Source: Mayamaea pseudoterrestris (taxonomy: Eukaryota > Bacillariophyta > Bacillariophyceae > Sellaphorales > Sellaphoraceae). Taken from it: a stretch of DNA of 64,000 nt. Where the stretch lies: the NCBI GenBank assembly GCA_027923505.1, contig BROI01000008.1, positions 992,001-1,056,000 of the forward strand, written 5' to 3'. The notes under the pieces were generated by a model. It saw nothing but the letters and a program-made list of their open reading frames with translations, was not told the DNA's origin and searched no databases. Position numbers and translations under genes: made by a program. Below, piece by piece: positions 12,601 through 23,612 of this stretch (positions within the stretch are counted from its first letter, which is position 1; every line of letters starts with the position of its first letter).

Positions 12601-15600
12601 ACCAGTCTCAACCCGCAGATGCCATGACATTCAGACACTCCTACAACAGGCCCTGTAGGAGCCCAAAATACACCAGACTGGTGCCAACATCATTGATCCG
12701 GCTGCGCTACAAGATGGTAGGCTTGGCGGGTGTCTCAGGGGATGGCAATGTATTTGGTGACAACTTGTCACCAGTCTCAGCCCGCAGATGCCATGACATT
12801 CAGACACTCCTACAGCAGGCCCTGCCCTGTAGGAGCCCAAAATACACCAGAATGGTGCCAACATCAATAATCAGGCTGCAATACAAGATGGTAGGCTTGG
12901 CTGGTGTCTCAGGGGATGGCAATGTATTTGGTGACAACTTGTCACCAGTCTCAGCCCACAGATGCCATGACATTCAGACACACCTACAGCAGGCCCTGTA
13001 GGTGCCCAAATTACACCAAATAGGTGCCAACATCTTTTTTCAGGCTGCGCTACAGGATGGTAGGCTTGGCTGGTGTCTCAGGGGATGGCAATGTATTTGG
13101 TGACAACTTGTCACCAGTCTCAGCCCGCAGATGCCATGACATTCAGACACACCTACAGCAGGCCCTGTAGGTACCCATATTACACCAGACTGGTGCCAAC
13201 ATCATTATTCAGGCTGCACTTAAGATGGTAGATTGGCTGGTGTCTCAGGGGATGGCAATGTCTTTGGTGACAACTTGTCACCAGTCTCAGCCCGCAGATG
13301 CCATGACATTCAGACACTCCTACAGCCGGCCCTGTAGGAGCCCAAAATACACCAGAATGGTGCCACCATCATTTTTCAGGCTGCGCTACAAGATGGTAGG
13401 CTTGGCTGGTGTCTCAGGGGATGGCAATGTATTTGGTGACAACTTGTCACCAGTCTCAGCCCGCAGATGCCATGACATTCAGACACTCCTACAGCAGGCC
13501 CTGTAGGTGCCTATATTACACCAGAATGGTGCCAACATAATTATTTTGGCTGCTCTACAAGATGGTAGGCTTGGCTGGTGTCTCAGGGGATGGCAATGTA
13601 TTTGGTGACAACTTGTCACCAGTCTCAGCCCGCAGATGCCATGACATTCAGACACTCCTACAGCAGGCCCTGTAGGAGCCCAAAATACCCAGAATGGTGC
13701 CAACAACAGTATTTAGGCTGCGCTATAAGATGGTAGACTTGGCTGGTGTCTCAGGGGATGGCAATGTATTTGGTGACAACTTGTCACCAGTCTCAGCCCG
13801 CAGATGCCATGGCATTCAAACACACCTACAGCAGGCCCTGTAGGTGCCCAAAATACACCAGAATGGTGCCAACATCATTATTCAGGCTGCACTTAAGATG
13901 GTAGACTTGGCTGGTGTCTCAGGGGATGGCAATGTATTTGGTGACAACTTGTCACCAGTCTCAGCCCGCAGATGCCATGACATTCAAACACACCTACAGC
14001 AGGCCCTGTAGGTGCCCAAATTACACCAAATAGGTGCCAACATCTTTTTTCAGGCTGCGCTATAAGATGGTAGGCTTGGCTGGTGTCTCAGGGGATGGCA
14101 ATGTATTTGGTGACAACTTGTCACCAGTCTCAGCCCGCAGATGCCATGACATTCAAACACACCTACAGCAGGCCCTGTAGGTGCCCATATTACACCAGAA
14201 TGGTGCCAACAACATTTTTCAGGCTGCGCTACAAGATGGTAGGCTTGGCTGGTGTCACAGGGGATGGCAATGTATTTGGTGACAACTTGTCACCAGTCTC
14301 AGCCCGCAGATGCCATGACATTCAGACACACCTACAGCAGGCCCTGTAGGTGCCCAAATTACACCAGAATGGTGCCAACATCATTATTCAGGCTGCGCTA
14401 CAAGATGGTAGGCTTGGCTGGTGTCTCAGGGGATGGCAATGTATTTGGTGACAACTCGTCACCAGTCTCAGCCCGCAGATGCCATGACATTCAGACACAC
14501 CTACAGCAGGCCCTGTAGATGCCCAACTTACACCAGAATGGTGCCAACATCATTTTGGAGGCTGAGCTACAAGATGGTAGGCTTGGCTGGTGTCTCAGGG
14601 GATGGCAATGTATTTGGTGACAACTTGTCACCAGTCTCAGCCCGCAGATGCCATGACATTCAGACACTCCTACAGCAGGCCCTGTAGGTGCCCAAAATAC
14701 ACCAGAATGGTGCCAACATCATTATTCAGGCTGCGCTACAAGACGGTAGGCTTGGCTGGTGTCTCAGGGGATGGCAATGTATTTGGTGGCAACTTGTCAC
14801 CAGTCTCAGCCCGCAGATGCCATGACATTCAGACACTCCTACAGCAGGCCCTGTAGGAGCCCAAAATACACCAGAATGGTGCCACCATCATTTTTCAGGC
14901 TGCGCTACAAGATGGTAGGTTTGGCTGGTGTCTCAGGGTATGGCAATGAATTTGGTGACAACTTGTCACCAGTCTCAGCCCGCCGATGCCATGACATTCA
15001 ACCACACCTACAGCAGGCCCTGTAGTGGCCCATATTACACCAGAATGGTGCCAACATCATTATTCAGGCTGTGCTAAAAGATGGTAGACATGGCTGGTGT
15101 CTCAGGGGATGGCAATATAGGTGCCCATATTACACTAGAATGGTGCCAACATCTTTGATAAGGCTGCGCTACAAGATGGTAGGTTTGGCTGGTGTCTCAG
15201 GGGATGGCAATGTATTTGGTGACAACTTGTCACCAGTCTCAGCCCGCAGGTGCCATGACATTCAGACACACCTACAGCAGGCCCTGTAGGTGCCCAAAAT
15301 ACACCAGAATGGTGCCTACATCATTGTTGAGGCTGCGTTAGAAGATGGTAGGCTTGGCTGGTGTCTCAGGGGATGGCAATGTATTTGGTGACAACTTGTC
15401 ACCAGTCTCAGCCTGCAGATGCCATGACATTCAAACACACCTACAGCAGGCCCTGTAGGTGTCCAAAATACACCAGAATGGGTGCCAACATCATTATTCA
15501 GGTTGCGCTACAAGATGGTAGGTTTGGCTGGTGTCTCAGGGGATGGCAATGTATTTGGTGACAACTTGTCACCAGTCTCAGCCCACAGATGCGAAGACAT

Positions 15601-15970
15601 TCAATTGCCCATATATCTTGCCATATAAGCACCTAAATCATACCAGAATCAACATCATTACTCAGTCTGCGCTACAAGATGTTATGCCTGTTGGGTGCCC
15701 TAGTAGACTGCAATGTGATTGGTAGCAAGTTGTCACCAGTCTCAGCCTGCAGATGCCGTGACTTTCAATTGCCCATATAACATGTCATGTATACATATAA
15801 ATCACACCAGAATGGTGCCAACATCATTATTCAGTCTGCGCTACAAGAAAAGATGACTGGCTGGTGTCTCAGTGGACTGCATTGTGATTGGTGATAACTG
15901 TCACCAGTCTCAGCCAGCACCAGCCATGCCTTTCAAAGGCCCATACCTTGAGTCATGTGTATAGTGAGTC
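3631..15970 (+). repeat. Tandem satellite array, 169-base monomer
   Basis: The same sequence recurs every 169 bases across more than 12 kb. The core, about 4,640-15,600, holds about 65 near-identical copies; only occasional one-base slips (near 6,800, 8,490 and 8,990) and a few larger indels (near 11,600, 12,820 and 15,110) break the register. Copies at 3,631-4,640 and 15,600-15,970 are clearly diverged but keep the period, the usual picture of a satellite homogenised in the middle. Most copies differ mainly in about 20 bases after GGTGCCAACATC (variants TTATTCAGG, TTTTTCAGG, TTGATCTGG, TTAATCCGG, TTAATAATG). Each copy has two dyads. Since 169 is not a multiple of 3, the 88-codon frames that recur every 169 bases are by-products of repetition, not genes. 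Confidence 0.97.
9188..11400 (+). repeat. Higher-order repeat inside the satellite, about 1,014 bases (six monomers)
   Basis: Monomers with shared private variants recur 1,014 bases (6 x 169) apart. The unit starting at 9,357 encodes the same 88-residue string as the one at 10,371, and 10,033 matches 11,047 including the rare TTAATAATG and GACATCTTGTC variants. Units at 9,526/9,695 versus 10,540 look merged, which shifts the offset to five monomers for 9,891 versus 10,736. That is what unequal exchange would leave. Confidence 0.85.
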
Positions 15971-16091
15971 TACCGATTAGTGCACCGCACATCTAGACAG
16001 CTACTCGTATATAAGATGCTTGATTGTGGTACATGTTTGCGTTATGGTTAGTTAAAGTTAAGGTGGACTTAAACCAATCTGCAACCTGCAA

Positions 16092-16523
16092 TTAAAGAAT
16101 TGATCCAGAGTTGGAAGCAATACGAGGCCAAAGTTCTGCGCATTCCTTGGCGACTGGTCCAGAAACTGCCGAACCCTTCATCTCTCCCTTATTGTTAACA
16201 ATCACACCAGCCGAGTCCTCAAAATGAATAAATACACCCTCCTTTCTGCGAAAAGCCTTGCGTTGTCGGACAATAATTCCAGGAACAACCTTCTTTCGAA
16301 GCTCTGGCTTTCCCTTTTTGACACTGCACATGACCATGTCACCCGACGACGCCTTTGGAAGACGATTCAACCGACCACCAATGTTGCAAACGGCGATAAT
16401 GTGAAGATTCTTGGCGCCAGAGTTGTCAGCACAGTTGACAACGGCAGCCGTCGGCAGACCAGCCGTCACCTTGTGCTTGATACCGGCGGCAAGAGCGCGT
16501 CCTCGTTTTCCTTTCTCACCCAT
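16092..16523 (-). CDS. RPL23: 60S ribosomal protein L23 (uL14)
   Basis: A 143-residue intronless frame with the full uL14 pattern: [71 protein letters not shown] and the closing [20 protein letters not shown]. Eukaryotic L23 is about 140 residues, so it is complete. The protein sits on the large subunit near the intersubunit face and sarcin-ricin loop. The start follows the usual short basic N-terminus ([10 protein letters not shown]). It is the first gene to the right of the satellite array and is divergent from the calreticulin gene, with 482 bases between starts. Confidence 0.97.
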   Translation of the reverse strand: MGEKGKRGRALAAGIKHKVTAGLPTAAVVNCADNSGAKNLHIIAVCNIGGRLNRLPKASSGDMVMCSVKKGKPELRKKVVPGIIVRQRKAFRRKEGVFIHFEDSAGVIVNNKGEMKGSAVSGPVAKECAELWPRIASNSGSIL

Positions 16524-17005
16524 AATATATTAATAGAATTAAATATTCCTGAGATGAATATGAAAGCGAATAAGCAATGAGTACTGTGCGTCCCAAGCAG
16601 AAAATAACGTGCGAAATACAGTGGTCGACGACAATCCATCGCGCAAGACATCGCGCAAATGACTTTGATCCACGCTCCGGCGCTACAATGGAGCTCCTTC
16701 GTAAGCTTTAGCAGCAGTAACAACAACGACAACAAGGCATGAAACGGCATACCTGTAGACTCAAAAGGTCAAGGCAATGGTGCAATGCAAGCTGCAAGCT
16801 GATTGTCGGAGCCAGTCGAGTAACGCGGTAAGCGGTAATCGAGGAGCACAGTCGCTCACTTTCGTCGTTAGAACTCGATCCTTAACTTACATGATCGATC
16901 CACGTGGAGGATCTTTTGCCAACCAGCATCGAACGCTGTTCATCACTCGCAGCGACTCATCGCGGAGGAACAAGCAACCAACCGGCCAAAAGACTCCTTT
17001 CAACC
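16524..17005. other. Shared upstream region of uL14 and calreticulin genes
   Basis: No coding frame I can support. It must hold both promoters. I see no clear TATA box at a fixed distance; a short AT-rich segment (ATATATTAATAG) lies just upstream of the uL14 start. Confidence 0.5.
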
Positions 17006-18766
17006 ATGAAGTTATCAAACGCAGCAGTCCTCGCAGCTCTATCGGTGTCCCCAGTGGCGGGAAAAGTTTACTTCAAGGAACAGTTCAACGACGAAGTATG
17101 TGTCGATTGACGACTTGCGGAAGATTCGTTGTGCTGGAAGGTCATTGTTCGTCATAGTCGTGGTTCACTCACACTTTGATTTCTATCATGGCAGGCTTGG
17201 AACAAGCGATGGACCATTCCATCCAAATGGAAGCCAAAGGCGGAAATGGGAAAGTGGGAGCACACTGCAGGAAAGTGGTACGGTGACAAGGACGACAAGG
17301 GCATTCAAACATCGGAAGATGCACGGTTCTACGGCATTTCGGCGCCATTGGACGAGGTTTACACGTCTGACGCGAGCAAGCCACTTGTCATTCAGTATAC
17401 AGTTAAACATGAGCAGAAACTAGACTGTGGTGGCGCTTATATCAAGTTGCTTCCAGGTGGAAAGAAGTTTGATGCCGACAAATTCTCGGGCGACACGCCA
17501 TATTCCGTCATGTTTGGCCCAGACGTTTGTGGAACGTCCAACAAGAAGACTCACTGCATTCTTCACTACGATAAGAAGGACGAAAATTTGTTGATCAAGA
17601 AGGAAGTGAGCTGCGAGACAGACAAGGTTTCTCATTTATACACTCTCGTTATTTCGCCCGACAATACCGTCGAGATTTTCATTGACGACAAGAGCGTGAG
17701 AAAGGGTGCATTAGCGGACGAGTTTGATTTCCTTGAGCCGAAAGAAATTAAAGATCCTGACGGTAAGCACACGGATTCGCCGGCGAAGGTGGCATTTACG
17801 TAATGATGACCTTTCGCGACTCCTTTCGTTGCATTGCATTGGAAACTTCAAATCTAAACCTTTCGTTCCTTCTATTTCCTCCATCGACCTTAAAGCCAAG
17901 AAGCCTGAAGACTGGGTTGATGAAAAGATGATTGATGATCCATCTGACGTGAAGCCGGCTGGGTATGATGACATTCCAAAAGGTAAGGCATGCAAGATTG
18001 AGGCCTCGTCGCATAGCTGTTCTAAGGCAGGGTGTGGATTTGCGGTGTGTCTTGCGAATCATTGATGCGGAGTTGGCTTTTACAGCGCCTCGATAGCGTG
18101 AGACCTTATTGATCTGTTCGGCAGCTAACAATAGTTTCGACTCGCGCAGAAATTCCTGATGAGACTGCAGTGAAGCCGTCAGACTGGGACGACGAGGACG
18201 ATGGCGAATGGGAGGCTCCACTTATACCCAACAAAGATTACAAGGGCGAGTGGAAGGCCAAGAAGATCGAAAATCCACTATACAAGGGACCTTGGGTGCA
18301 CCCTATGGTGCCGAATCCGAAGTACCAGGAAGATACCGACCTTTTCAAGGTGTGCAAGGATGGTTGCACGCACGTAGGCTTTGAACTCTGGCAGGTTAAG
18401 ACAGGAACGCTGTTTGACGACATTATTATCACTGATAGCTTGGAGGAGGCGCAAGCATTTGCAAAGGAGACCTTTTTCAAGAAGAAGGAAGGCGAGAAGA
18501 AGATGTTGGACGAGCAAGAAGCGGAGGACAAGAAGAAGCAAGACGAGGAAATGGTACGTACTGGAGTCAGCATGTGTTTTTATGCACTACTCGGTTGGTT
18601 TGAAAAGTCGTTGGACTTAATGGTTATACTTTGATCGCTGCAGGAAAAGATGAAGGCAGAAGGTGGAATGGATGACATGGATATGGGCATGGGCGGTATG
18701 GATATGCCTGATGATGACGCCATGATGGGCGGCATGGGCATGGATGGTTTTGAAGACGAGTTCTAA
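17006..18766 (+). CDS. Calreticulin (ER lectin chaperone), five exons
   Basis: Exons 17,006-17,095, 17,195-17,762, 17,896-17,982, 18,150-18,553 and 18,644-18,766 join in frame at GT..AG sites to give 423 residues. Residues 1-19 are a signal peptide. The lectin domain begins VYFKEQFND and contains YTVKHEQKLDCGGAYIKLL, PYSVMFGPDVCG and THCILHY. The P-domain has IKDPD-AKKPEDW, IDDPSDVKPAGYD and IPDETAVKPSDWDD, then GEWEAPLI, YKGEWKAKKIENPLYKG and PWVHPMVPNP. The splice at 17,762/17,896 rebuilds KDPD-AKKPEDW exactly, which supports the model. Role: folding of N-glycosylated proteins in the ER. Odd: the C-terminus is Met/Gly/Asp-rich and ends EDEF, not KDEL/HDEL, and the usual long acidic tail is short. 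No membrane helix, so not calnexin. Confidence 0.93.
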
Positions 18767-18896
18767 TCAATGACGAATTTCGATGCTTGTCGCTTTATCT
18801 TCTTGTAACGGGTTGTGCAACTCTATCCAGTAGAGGCCGTTTAGTAAGAGGCAGCGCTTATTAATACTGATAAATTTTCTAGCCTTCATGTACAGA

Positions 18897-20798
18897 TTAT
18901 TGCTCCTTCGGAATAATGTTGCGGCCATGTCGACCCGACGTCCTTCCCAATTCATGACCGTCTTCGACGAGGCCATATCGTCTCGCAATAGCTCCTATCC
19001 AGCTCACCGTCTCCGCGGTAATTTGTCCAGTCGTTACAGCCGCAATGAGCGGGCGTCCATGAATCATAGAGTTGCTGCTTTCGTTGGAAGAGAATCCTTG
19101 AAGCGCATGGTCGGCCGCTGTGGCAATGCGGATCTTCCCGACGGAACCCTGTCGCTTTAACTCAAATCGACTGTCGGGTTCATTGCTCGTGTTCTCTACC
19201 CAACCGCATTCATAGCGTAAAGATTTTGTGCTAAGTGAGCTTTGAGAAGTGTATGCGTCTGTATCAATGGCTACAGAATTCTCTGCTTGCTCGCACGTCT
19301 TCGTCACGTCGTCTGGAATATTGGAGAGCACACGCTCCAGTATCTCATCGTCTTCTTCATCGGCGAGTAGTGCAGCCACCTCGTCGATGCATGTTCGAGT
19401 AGTCAAACTTGCAAGACGAAGATCTGATTCCACTTTACGATCGAGTGTGAGCTGGATGTCACCTCGATCAACAGATAGCAAACTCACCGAGTCTTCCGAC
19501 AGACTATCAACATGACACTGGCACGCTATCCATCTGTCCTTTCCGTCGTAAATCGGAGTCACTGGACTGTTGCCAATTGAAACCTGAGTGCTTCCATTGA
19601 CACCTCCAAGCTCCAACAAAGGGTAGAGTGATCCATCATCTCGACAATTGTTTGGTCTTTTGCATCCATCCAGCAAGACTTGTAGAGGGCCGTGATGAGA
19701 TTTGATTCGGACGACTCGCTTTTCCAACTGGTAGTCTCGACCGTTGACCAATATAGTCGCTCCTCCGTCGCCAGATATGAACAGGGAGCTAATATCGACA
19801 ATAGATCCTTCATCATCAATGTCTGATTCCGGTATACATGACGAATCCACAAAAGGCTTGGACTTGTCCACGGTTACTTGAACTGAACGACCATGAATTT
19901 GCTTGGCACGCACCCTTCCACTAGTAATCACCTTCAAGTTTTGTGCCTCGAGTAATTCTTTTGCGTATACTGTCTTACTTGCTGTCAAGTGGAGTTCGTG
20001 CCCTCGCAGCCTGGTGACGAAAATGTCGCCGTCTGTGGTTGAGAGGCTGCAATCGCCTTCAAGCTTGCCTTCAACAGCAATGTTTCCACCGCCTTCAGAT
20101 AGCAATACTTCAAGATTAAGTTTTTCAGGCACCTGTACTATAAGGTTGATCCCTGGCAGTATCTCGTTCTCGTCTAATTGGTCGGACGAAAGGTGGGTGA
20201 TGTCGTCATGATATTCGATTCGCCGAAACGAGTCGACAAGCTTGGGCTGTACGGTCGAGACAGTTTCATCATCTAAAACGAAATTTTCCTTTTGTTGCGT
20301 GGGTACTGACGGTACTACGGTGTTCTGTGTATTTCTGGATCCTGTCTGTCGAATGCAATCGTCCATTGACTGTTGAATTAGAATGGAAATGTGGTTCGCA
20401 GCTCGCCCCAGTGAAGTGAGCCTATTGGCTTCGTGAGTCACGATGACATCGCAAAGTTCTTCGGATAAATGATTCTTCGCAAACTTTTGGGTAAATTCGG
20501 CATGCCCGACATCTCTCCATCCACTTTGAATGATAATGTTTGTCGGTTGTGCAAGCGTCGATCGAATGGATAGCGATGAACCCTGAGTCAGTTGGAGCAA
20601 AGGAATTGATCGCCAGTGACGAGCGAGATTTCTTGTCTTCGGTAGTAACATAAGGTATATAAGAAGTTCTTCAGGGAGTGCTGCGATCGAACCAACACTG
20701 TCACAGTATGCCAGGACGCCGGGATGGTCTGTGTTGGTTGTTTGATCGATGAGCGACGTTTGCGCGATGCGCGTTTCTGTCGTCGTTTGGTGGTGCAA
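18897..20798 (-). CDS. FAM185A-like protein with DUF4097-type beta repeats
   Basis: A long frame ending at 18,897. The middle part (about residues 215-480) has short beta-repeat pattern typical of DUF4097/putative adhesin folds: LNLEVLLSEGGGNIAVEG, SLSTTDGDIFVTRLRGHELH, LKVITSGRVRAKQIHGRS. FAM185A-like proteins share this; function unknown. The C-terminal 170 residues are acidic and then end in ITAETVSWIGAIARRYGL. The start is uncertain: the frame opens with a TTG after an upstream stop, the first in-frame ATG is at 20,651, and an upstream exon beginning at ATG 20,989 (arginine-rich, possibly targeting) is possible. I could not place the splice sites. Convergent with calreticulin, 130 bases apart. 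Confidence 0.65.
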   Translation of the reverse strand: MHHQTTTETRIAQTSLIDQTTNTDHPGVLAYCDSVGSIAALPEELLIYLMLLPKTRNLARHWRSIPLLQLTQGSSLSIRSTLAQPTNIIIQSGWRDVGHAEFTQKFAKNHLSEELCDVIVTHEANRLTSLGRAANHISILIQQSMDDCIRQTGSRNTQNTVVPSVPTQQKENFVLDDETVSTVQPKLVDSFRRIEYHDDITHLSSDQLDENEILPGINLIVQVPEKLNLEVLLSEGGGNIAVEGKLEGDCSLSTTDGDIFVTRLRGHELHLTASKTVYAKELLEAQNLKVITSGRVRAKQIHGRSVQVTVDKSKPFVDSSCIPESDIDDEGSIVDISSLFISGDGGATILVNGRDYQLEKRVVRIKSHHGPLQVLLDGCKRPNNCRDDGSLYPLLELGGVNGSTQVSIGNSPVTPIYDGKDRWIACQCHVDSLSEDSVSLLSVDRGDIQLTLDRKVESDLRLASLTTRTCIDEVAALLADEEDDEILERVLSNIPDDVTKTCEQAENSVAIDTDAYTSQSSLSTKSLRYECGWVENTSNEPDSRFELKRQGSVGKIRIATAADHALQGFSSNESSNSMIHGRPLIAAVTTGQITAETVSWIGAIARRYGLVEDGHELGRTSGRHGRNIIPKEQ

Positions 20799-21082
20799 TC
20801 GTGATGCGACATTTCAAATGCAGGTGTCATTTTCTTTGTGAAAAGCCTGCGATTGGGTATTGCCGGCTGTACGACGTACACTAAATTGGATAGTAATTCC
20901 TCAGAATCTGCGGAGAAGCATGCAAGATCTGAAGCCTTTTGGCTGCAGTGGCACCTCGCATGATCCATGATCCTGCGAAGCGAAGTCACGTCGCCACACC
21001 GCTACGCTACAAAGCTGAAAGCAGCAGCCGAAGCAAAAGCTGTCCGTAACTCCTTATATTGGTACCAATCAACGCTAGCACA

Positions 21083-21571
21083 ATGAAAGTAACAAACATT
21101 CTGGCACTCTTCCTTGTTCCATGTTGTCTCGCCTTTCATCCGCTCTCCTCGCAAGTTGCGTTTGTGACGAGTCTCCGCTCGACCGTACCGGAAGGAATGA
21201 CTGACAATCCATGTTGGCAAGACATTTACGATGATGATTGTAGCATGAGCAATATAGCTGCTGCAGGATTCGTTGCGAGCAAGTGGATCAAGGGCATGCC
21301 ATGCGCGGCTGGTATCGAGGTACGTCGACTGATTTTGGATCCAAGGTTCAAGTGCTGCAGCAGTGTCGACGCCAACTTTAAATCATGATGCATCTCGACT
21401 GACTTTGCTCATACGTTATTTAATTTGCAGGACTGTGACATGCCTGAAAAGTTGCAGACGCCGGCAGAATACAGAGACGGTGGAGTTGACGACGTTGATG
21501 TAATGTCGTTTCTGGGTCTTAAACGCGCGGACTCGCTGAAGGCTCATCATGAGAATGACAAGATGCCCTAG
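21083..21571 (+). CDS. Small secreted or plastid-targeted protein, two exons
   Basis: Exon 1 is 21,083-21,319; the intron runs 21,320-21,430 (GTACGT..TTTGCAG); exon 2 is 21,431-21,571. The product is about 125 residues. The N-terminus MKVTNILALFLVPCCLAFHP is a signal peptide with Phe at the predicted cleavage point, like diatom plastid presequences. The mature part has CWQDIYDDDCSMSN, KWIKGMPCAAGIEDCDMP and ends DVMSFLGLKRADSLKAH. The last motif recurs in the neighbour at 22,075 (DVMAYLGIKRAHPIQV), so the two look like distant tandem paralogs. Function unknown. Confidence 0.75.
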
Positions 21572-22074
21572 ATAGTCAATGATTACGTATATGTATAGGA
21601 ATAAGATAGGATTGATTATAGAAATTGATTGATATCAAGTAGTATGTGTCCATCAGTGACCTGAGTCTTTTAGGAAACGGATCCTCGGTCGCACCGCGCT
21701 TCCACCCTATCGTTTCATTAGCCGCGCTTGAACTTCTTTCGTATAACAGTCGAATCTTGCCGCAGAACGGATCCAACCCTCAAAAATGCTGCGAAGAGCG
21801 GCGTCGATGCAAACCGATGCCATTGGCGAAAGGTACATCTAGTATATACAGGCAGTTCGCGAGCCTCCCAGCATGCCTCGACAACTCTCGTATCGCTCGT
21901 TTGGTCAGGCTATATGCTCCTGGGATGGAGAAAACAATGGTATTGTGGACATGCTAACCTTTCCCACCGCAAGCAACGCTATATGTAACGGCGATGTAGC
22001 ATCCTCCGGGTCTTGACACCTCGTTGACGCGGGCAGTTCGCGCCATGTTCTTCCGGAAGACGCACTAATCGACC
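21572..22074. other. Intergenic stretch between the two related small-protein genes
   Basis: About 500 bases with only short overlapping frames that lack any recognisable motif. Probably 3' end of the first gene and promoter of the second. Confidence 0.45.
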
Positions 22075-22572
22075 ATGATGAAGAGGAGCAGCGTCTTGAT
22101 TGCCTTATCGTCGGTCACCTGCGTCAGCGCCTTTGGACCACGCATTGAGCCAGCCTATTCATTTCATGGATCATCGTCGTCGACGGCTATCAGGAACACT
22201 GCCTCGGAACGTGATGAGGACGAGGGACGATGTCGCGGAGTAATGGCCCTCGAACACACCTACACACTTCCTCCTTCGGGGCAGTCAGTCTTTGATTTAT
22301 TATATAATCAGGATGGAGAACGTATTGCGCTAAAAGAATCGTTTGTCGTGGATGATCTCTCGCTATTGGGGCTATTGGAACAGTACGAGGAATCTATTGC
22401 GGCCGAGGATGATCTTTCATCATGTGGAGCTGACTGCGACGACTGCTTGATTCCGGAAGAATTTAAACGATTTCCTAATGATCAGCCGTTTGATGTGATG
22501 GCATATCTTGGCATTAAACGAGCCCATCCAATTCAAGTGACGATCACCAACGCAGACTCTGAGTTTCAGTAA
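22075..22572 (+). CDS. Small plastid-type protein, related to the 21,083 gene
   Basis: An uninterrupted 165-residue frame. MMKRSSVLIALSSVTCVSAFGPRIE is a signal peptide followed by an SAF-G-P motif, matching the ASAFAP-type signal for diatom plastid import. The middle is acidic. A Cys-rich SSCGADCDDCLIPEEF segment and the ending DVMAYLGIKRAHPIQV align with CAAGIEDCDMPEKL and DVMSFLGLKRADSL in the upstream gene. Same strand and tandem arrangement suggest an old local duplication. No known domain. Confidence 0.7.
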   Translation: MMKRSSVLIALSSVTCVSAFGPRIEPAYSFHGSSSSTAIRNTASERDEDEGRCRGVMALEHTYTLPPSGQSVFDLLYNQDGERIALKESFVVDDLSLLGLLEQYEESIAAEDDLSSCGADCDDCLIPEEFKRFPNDQPFDVMAYLGIKRAHPIQVTITNADSEFQ

Positions 22573-22888
22573 CGACTAACGACACACGACATCCTTCCCC
22601 ACTACATACACACTGATGTATCATTCCTCAAGTTCCTTTACATGATTACACATAGAATTGGTTGTTATTAACGATGCATGTTGCTTAAACAAGGCCTATA
22701 GTTTGGTCGTGATTATAACGTAATGGTGGGTATAGAGGTAGGTCGAGCTACGAGTCGTACGACTATGGATCCTTCCATTGATGATGCGACACGAGAGCTC
22801 AGCGCCATTTTTAAAATCGCAGCCAACAAACAACAAACCAAGTCACTCCTCTTTTGCAGCGTCGAATCAAAATCAAAGGACAATCACC
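22573..22888. other. Intergenic stretch upstream of the 22,889 gene
   Basis: No supported gene. An ATG frame extends upstream from 22,889 to 22,778, but the ATG at 22,889 fits a mitochondrial presequence better. Confidence 0.4.
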
Positions 22889-23612
22889 ATGCTTAGAAGA
22901 ACGTCTATACTAGCAGCTCGCAGCCTCGACAGCATGACTATTATAAACCGTCTTGGCGTTGCCCACCGACCTATTTTCTCGGCAAGAATGGTGCGGTCCA
23001 GTGAAGAATTGTCGCTGCGCAGAGCAACGACAAGCATCCGCCGTTTGACAACGGACTCGTCAAAAAAGACACCAAAGGCAGAATCACAAGCAGTGACGAA
23101 GACGCCGACAGATACAGGAGGTCAGCCGACGTGGCTGCAGCGATTCCTTGGTCCGAAACCGATGCCGCAGCGAAACACTTTTGCGTGGTATAGAGAAGTA
23201 GCCCTGATATGTACAGTCTTTGCAATAACAGGATCCTCAACAATGATGGTGCGTTAGTGTGTCGCTTGAACTGGTTATCGCCTGATTGTTAGGAAATATG
23301 TCGTCATCAATTGTGTCATCTTACTGACTCGCTTTTCGCTGTCGTCACACCCCACAGCTGGTTCGCCCAGCCGTCAAAAATGTTCTTGGCTTGGAAGGTT
23401 CCATGAAGGATGGTCCATGGTCGTATAGGATATGCTCTCTCATTGTCATGTCGCCCATTTATGGAGTCTTGCTCGTCTGCGTCGGTACCTTGTTTGGCAG
23501 ACACGTTTACTTTCGTCACTTTTCAGTCAAGATATTTAGCAGATTTGGCGTTCCGCCTGAAATGCTGGATAAGAATTTTCATGAGACACGCAAGCATTTC
23601 AAGCGGTGGTAA
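22889..23612 (+). CDS. Mitochondrial-type small membrane protein, two exons
   Basis: Exon 1 22,889-23,248, intron 23,249-23,357 (GTGCGT..CCACAG), exon 2 23,358-23,612; 204 residues. The N-terminus MLRRTSILAARSLDSM is Arg/Ser-rich without acids, like a mitochondrial presequence. Two hydrophobic segments follow: VALICTVFAITGSSTMM, which continues across the splice into LVRPAVKNVLGL, and ICSLIVMSPIYGVLLVCVGTLFG, then FRHFSVKIFSRFGVPPEML. The pattern W-Y-R-E...FAITGSS...RP...LGL...PIYG-x-LL...FG resembles small bacterial membrane proteins I associate with DUF6787; that link is from memory and tentative. Function unknown. The splice restores one continuous hydrophobic region. Confidence 0.75.

Noticed and set aside
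12631-13706. Minus-strand frames in the satellite
   Set aside because: Short, low complexity, repeat-derived.
4629-15725. Series of 88-codon frames on the plus strand, one per satellite unit
   Set aside because: They recur every 169 bases and overlap one another. Because 169 is not a multiple of 3 each unit restarts a frame, so they are by-products of the repeat. Single-base slips end them at once.
3640-15970. CRISPR-like array
   Set aside because: Regular repeats, but units are 169 bases with no short-repeat/unique-spacer structure, and the DNA is eukaryotic.
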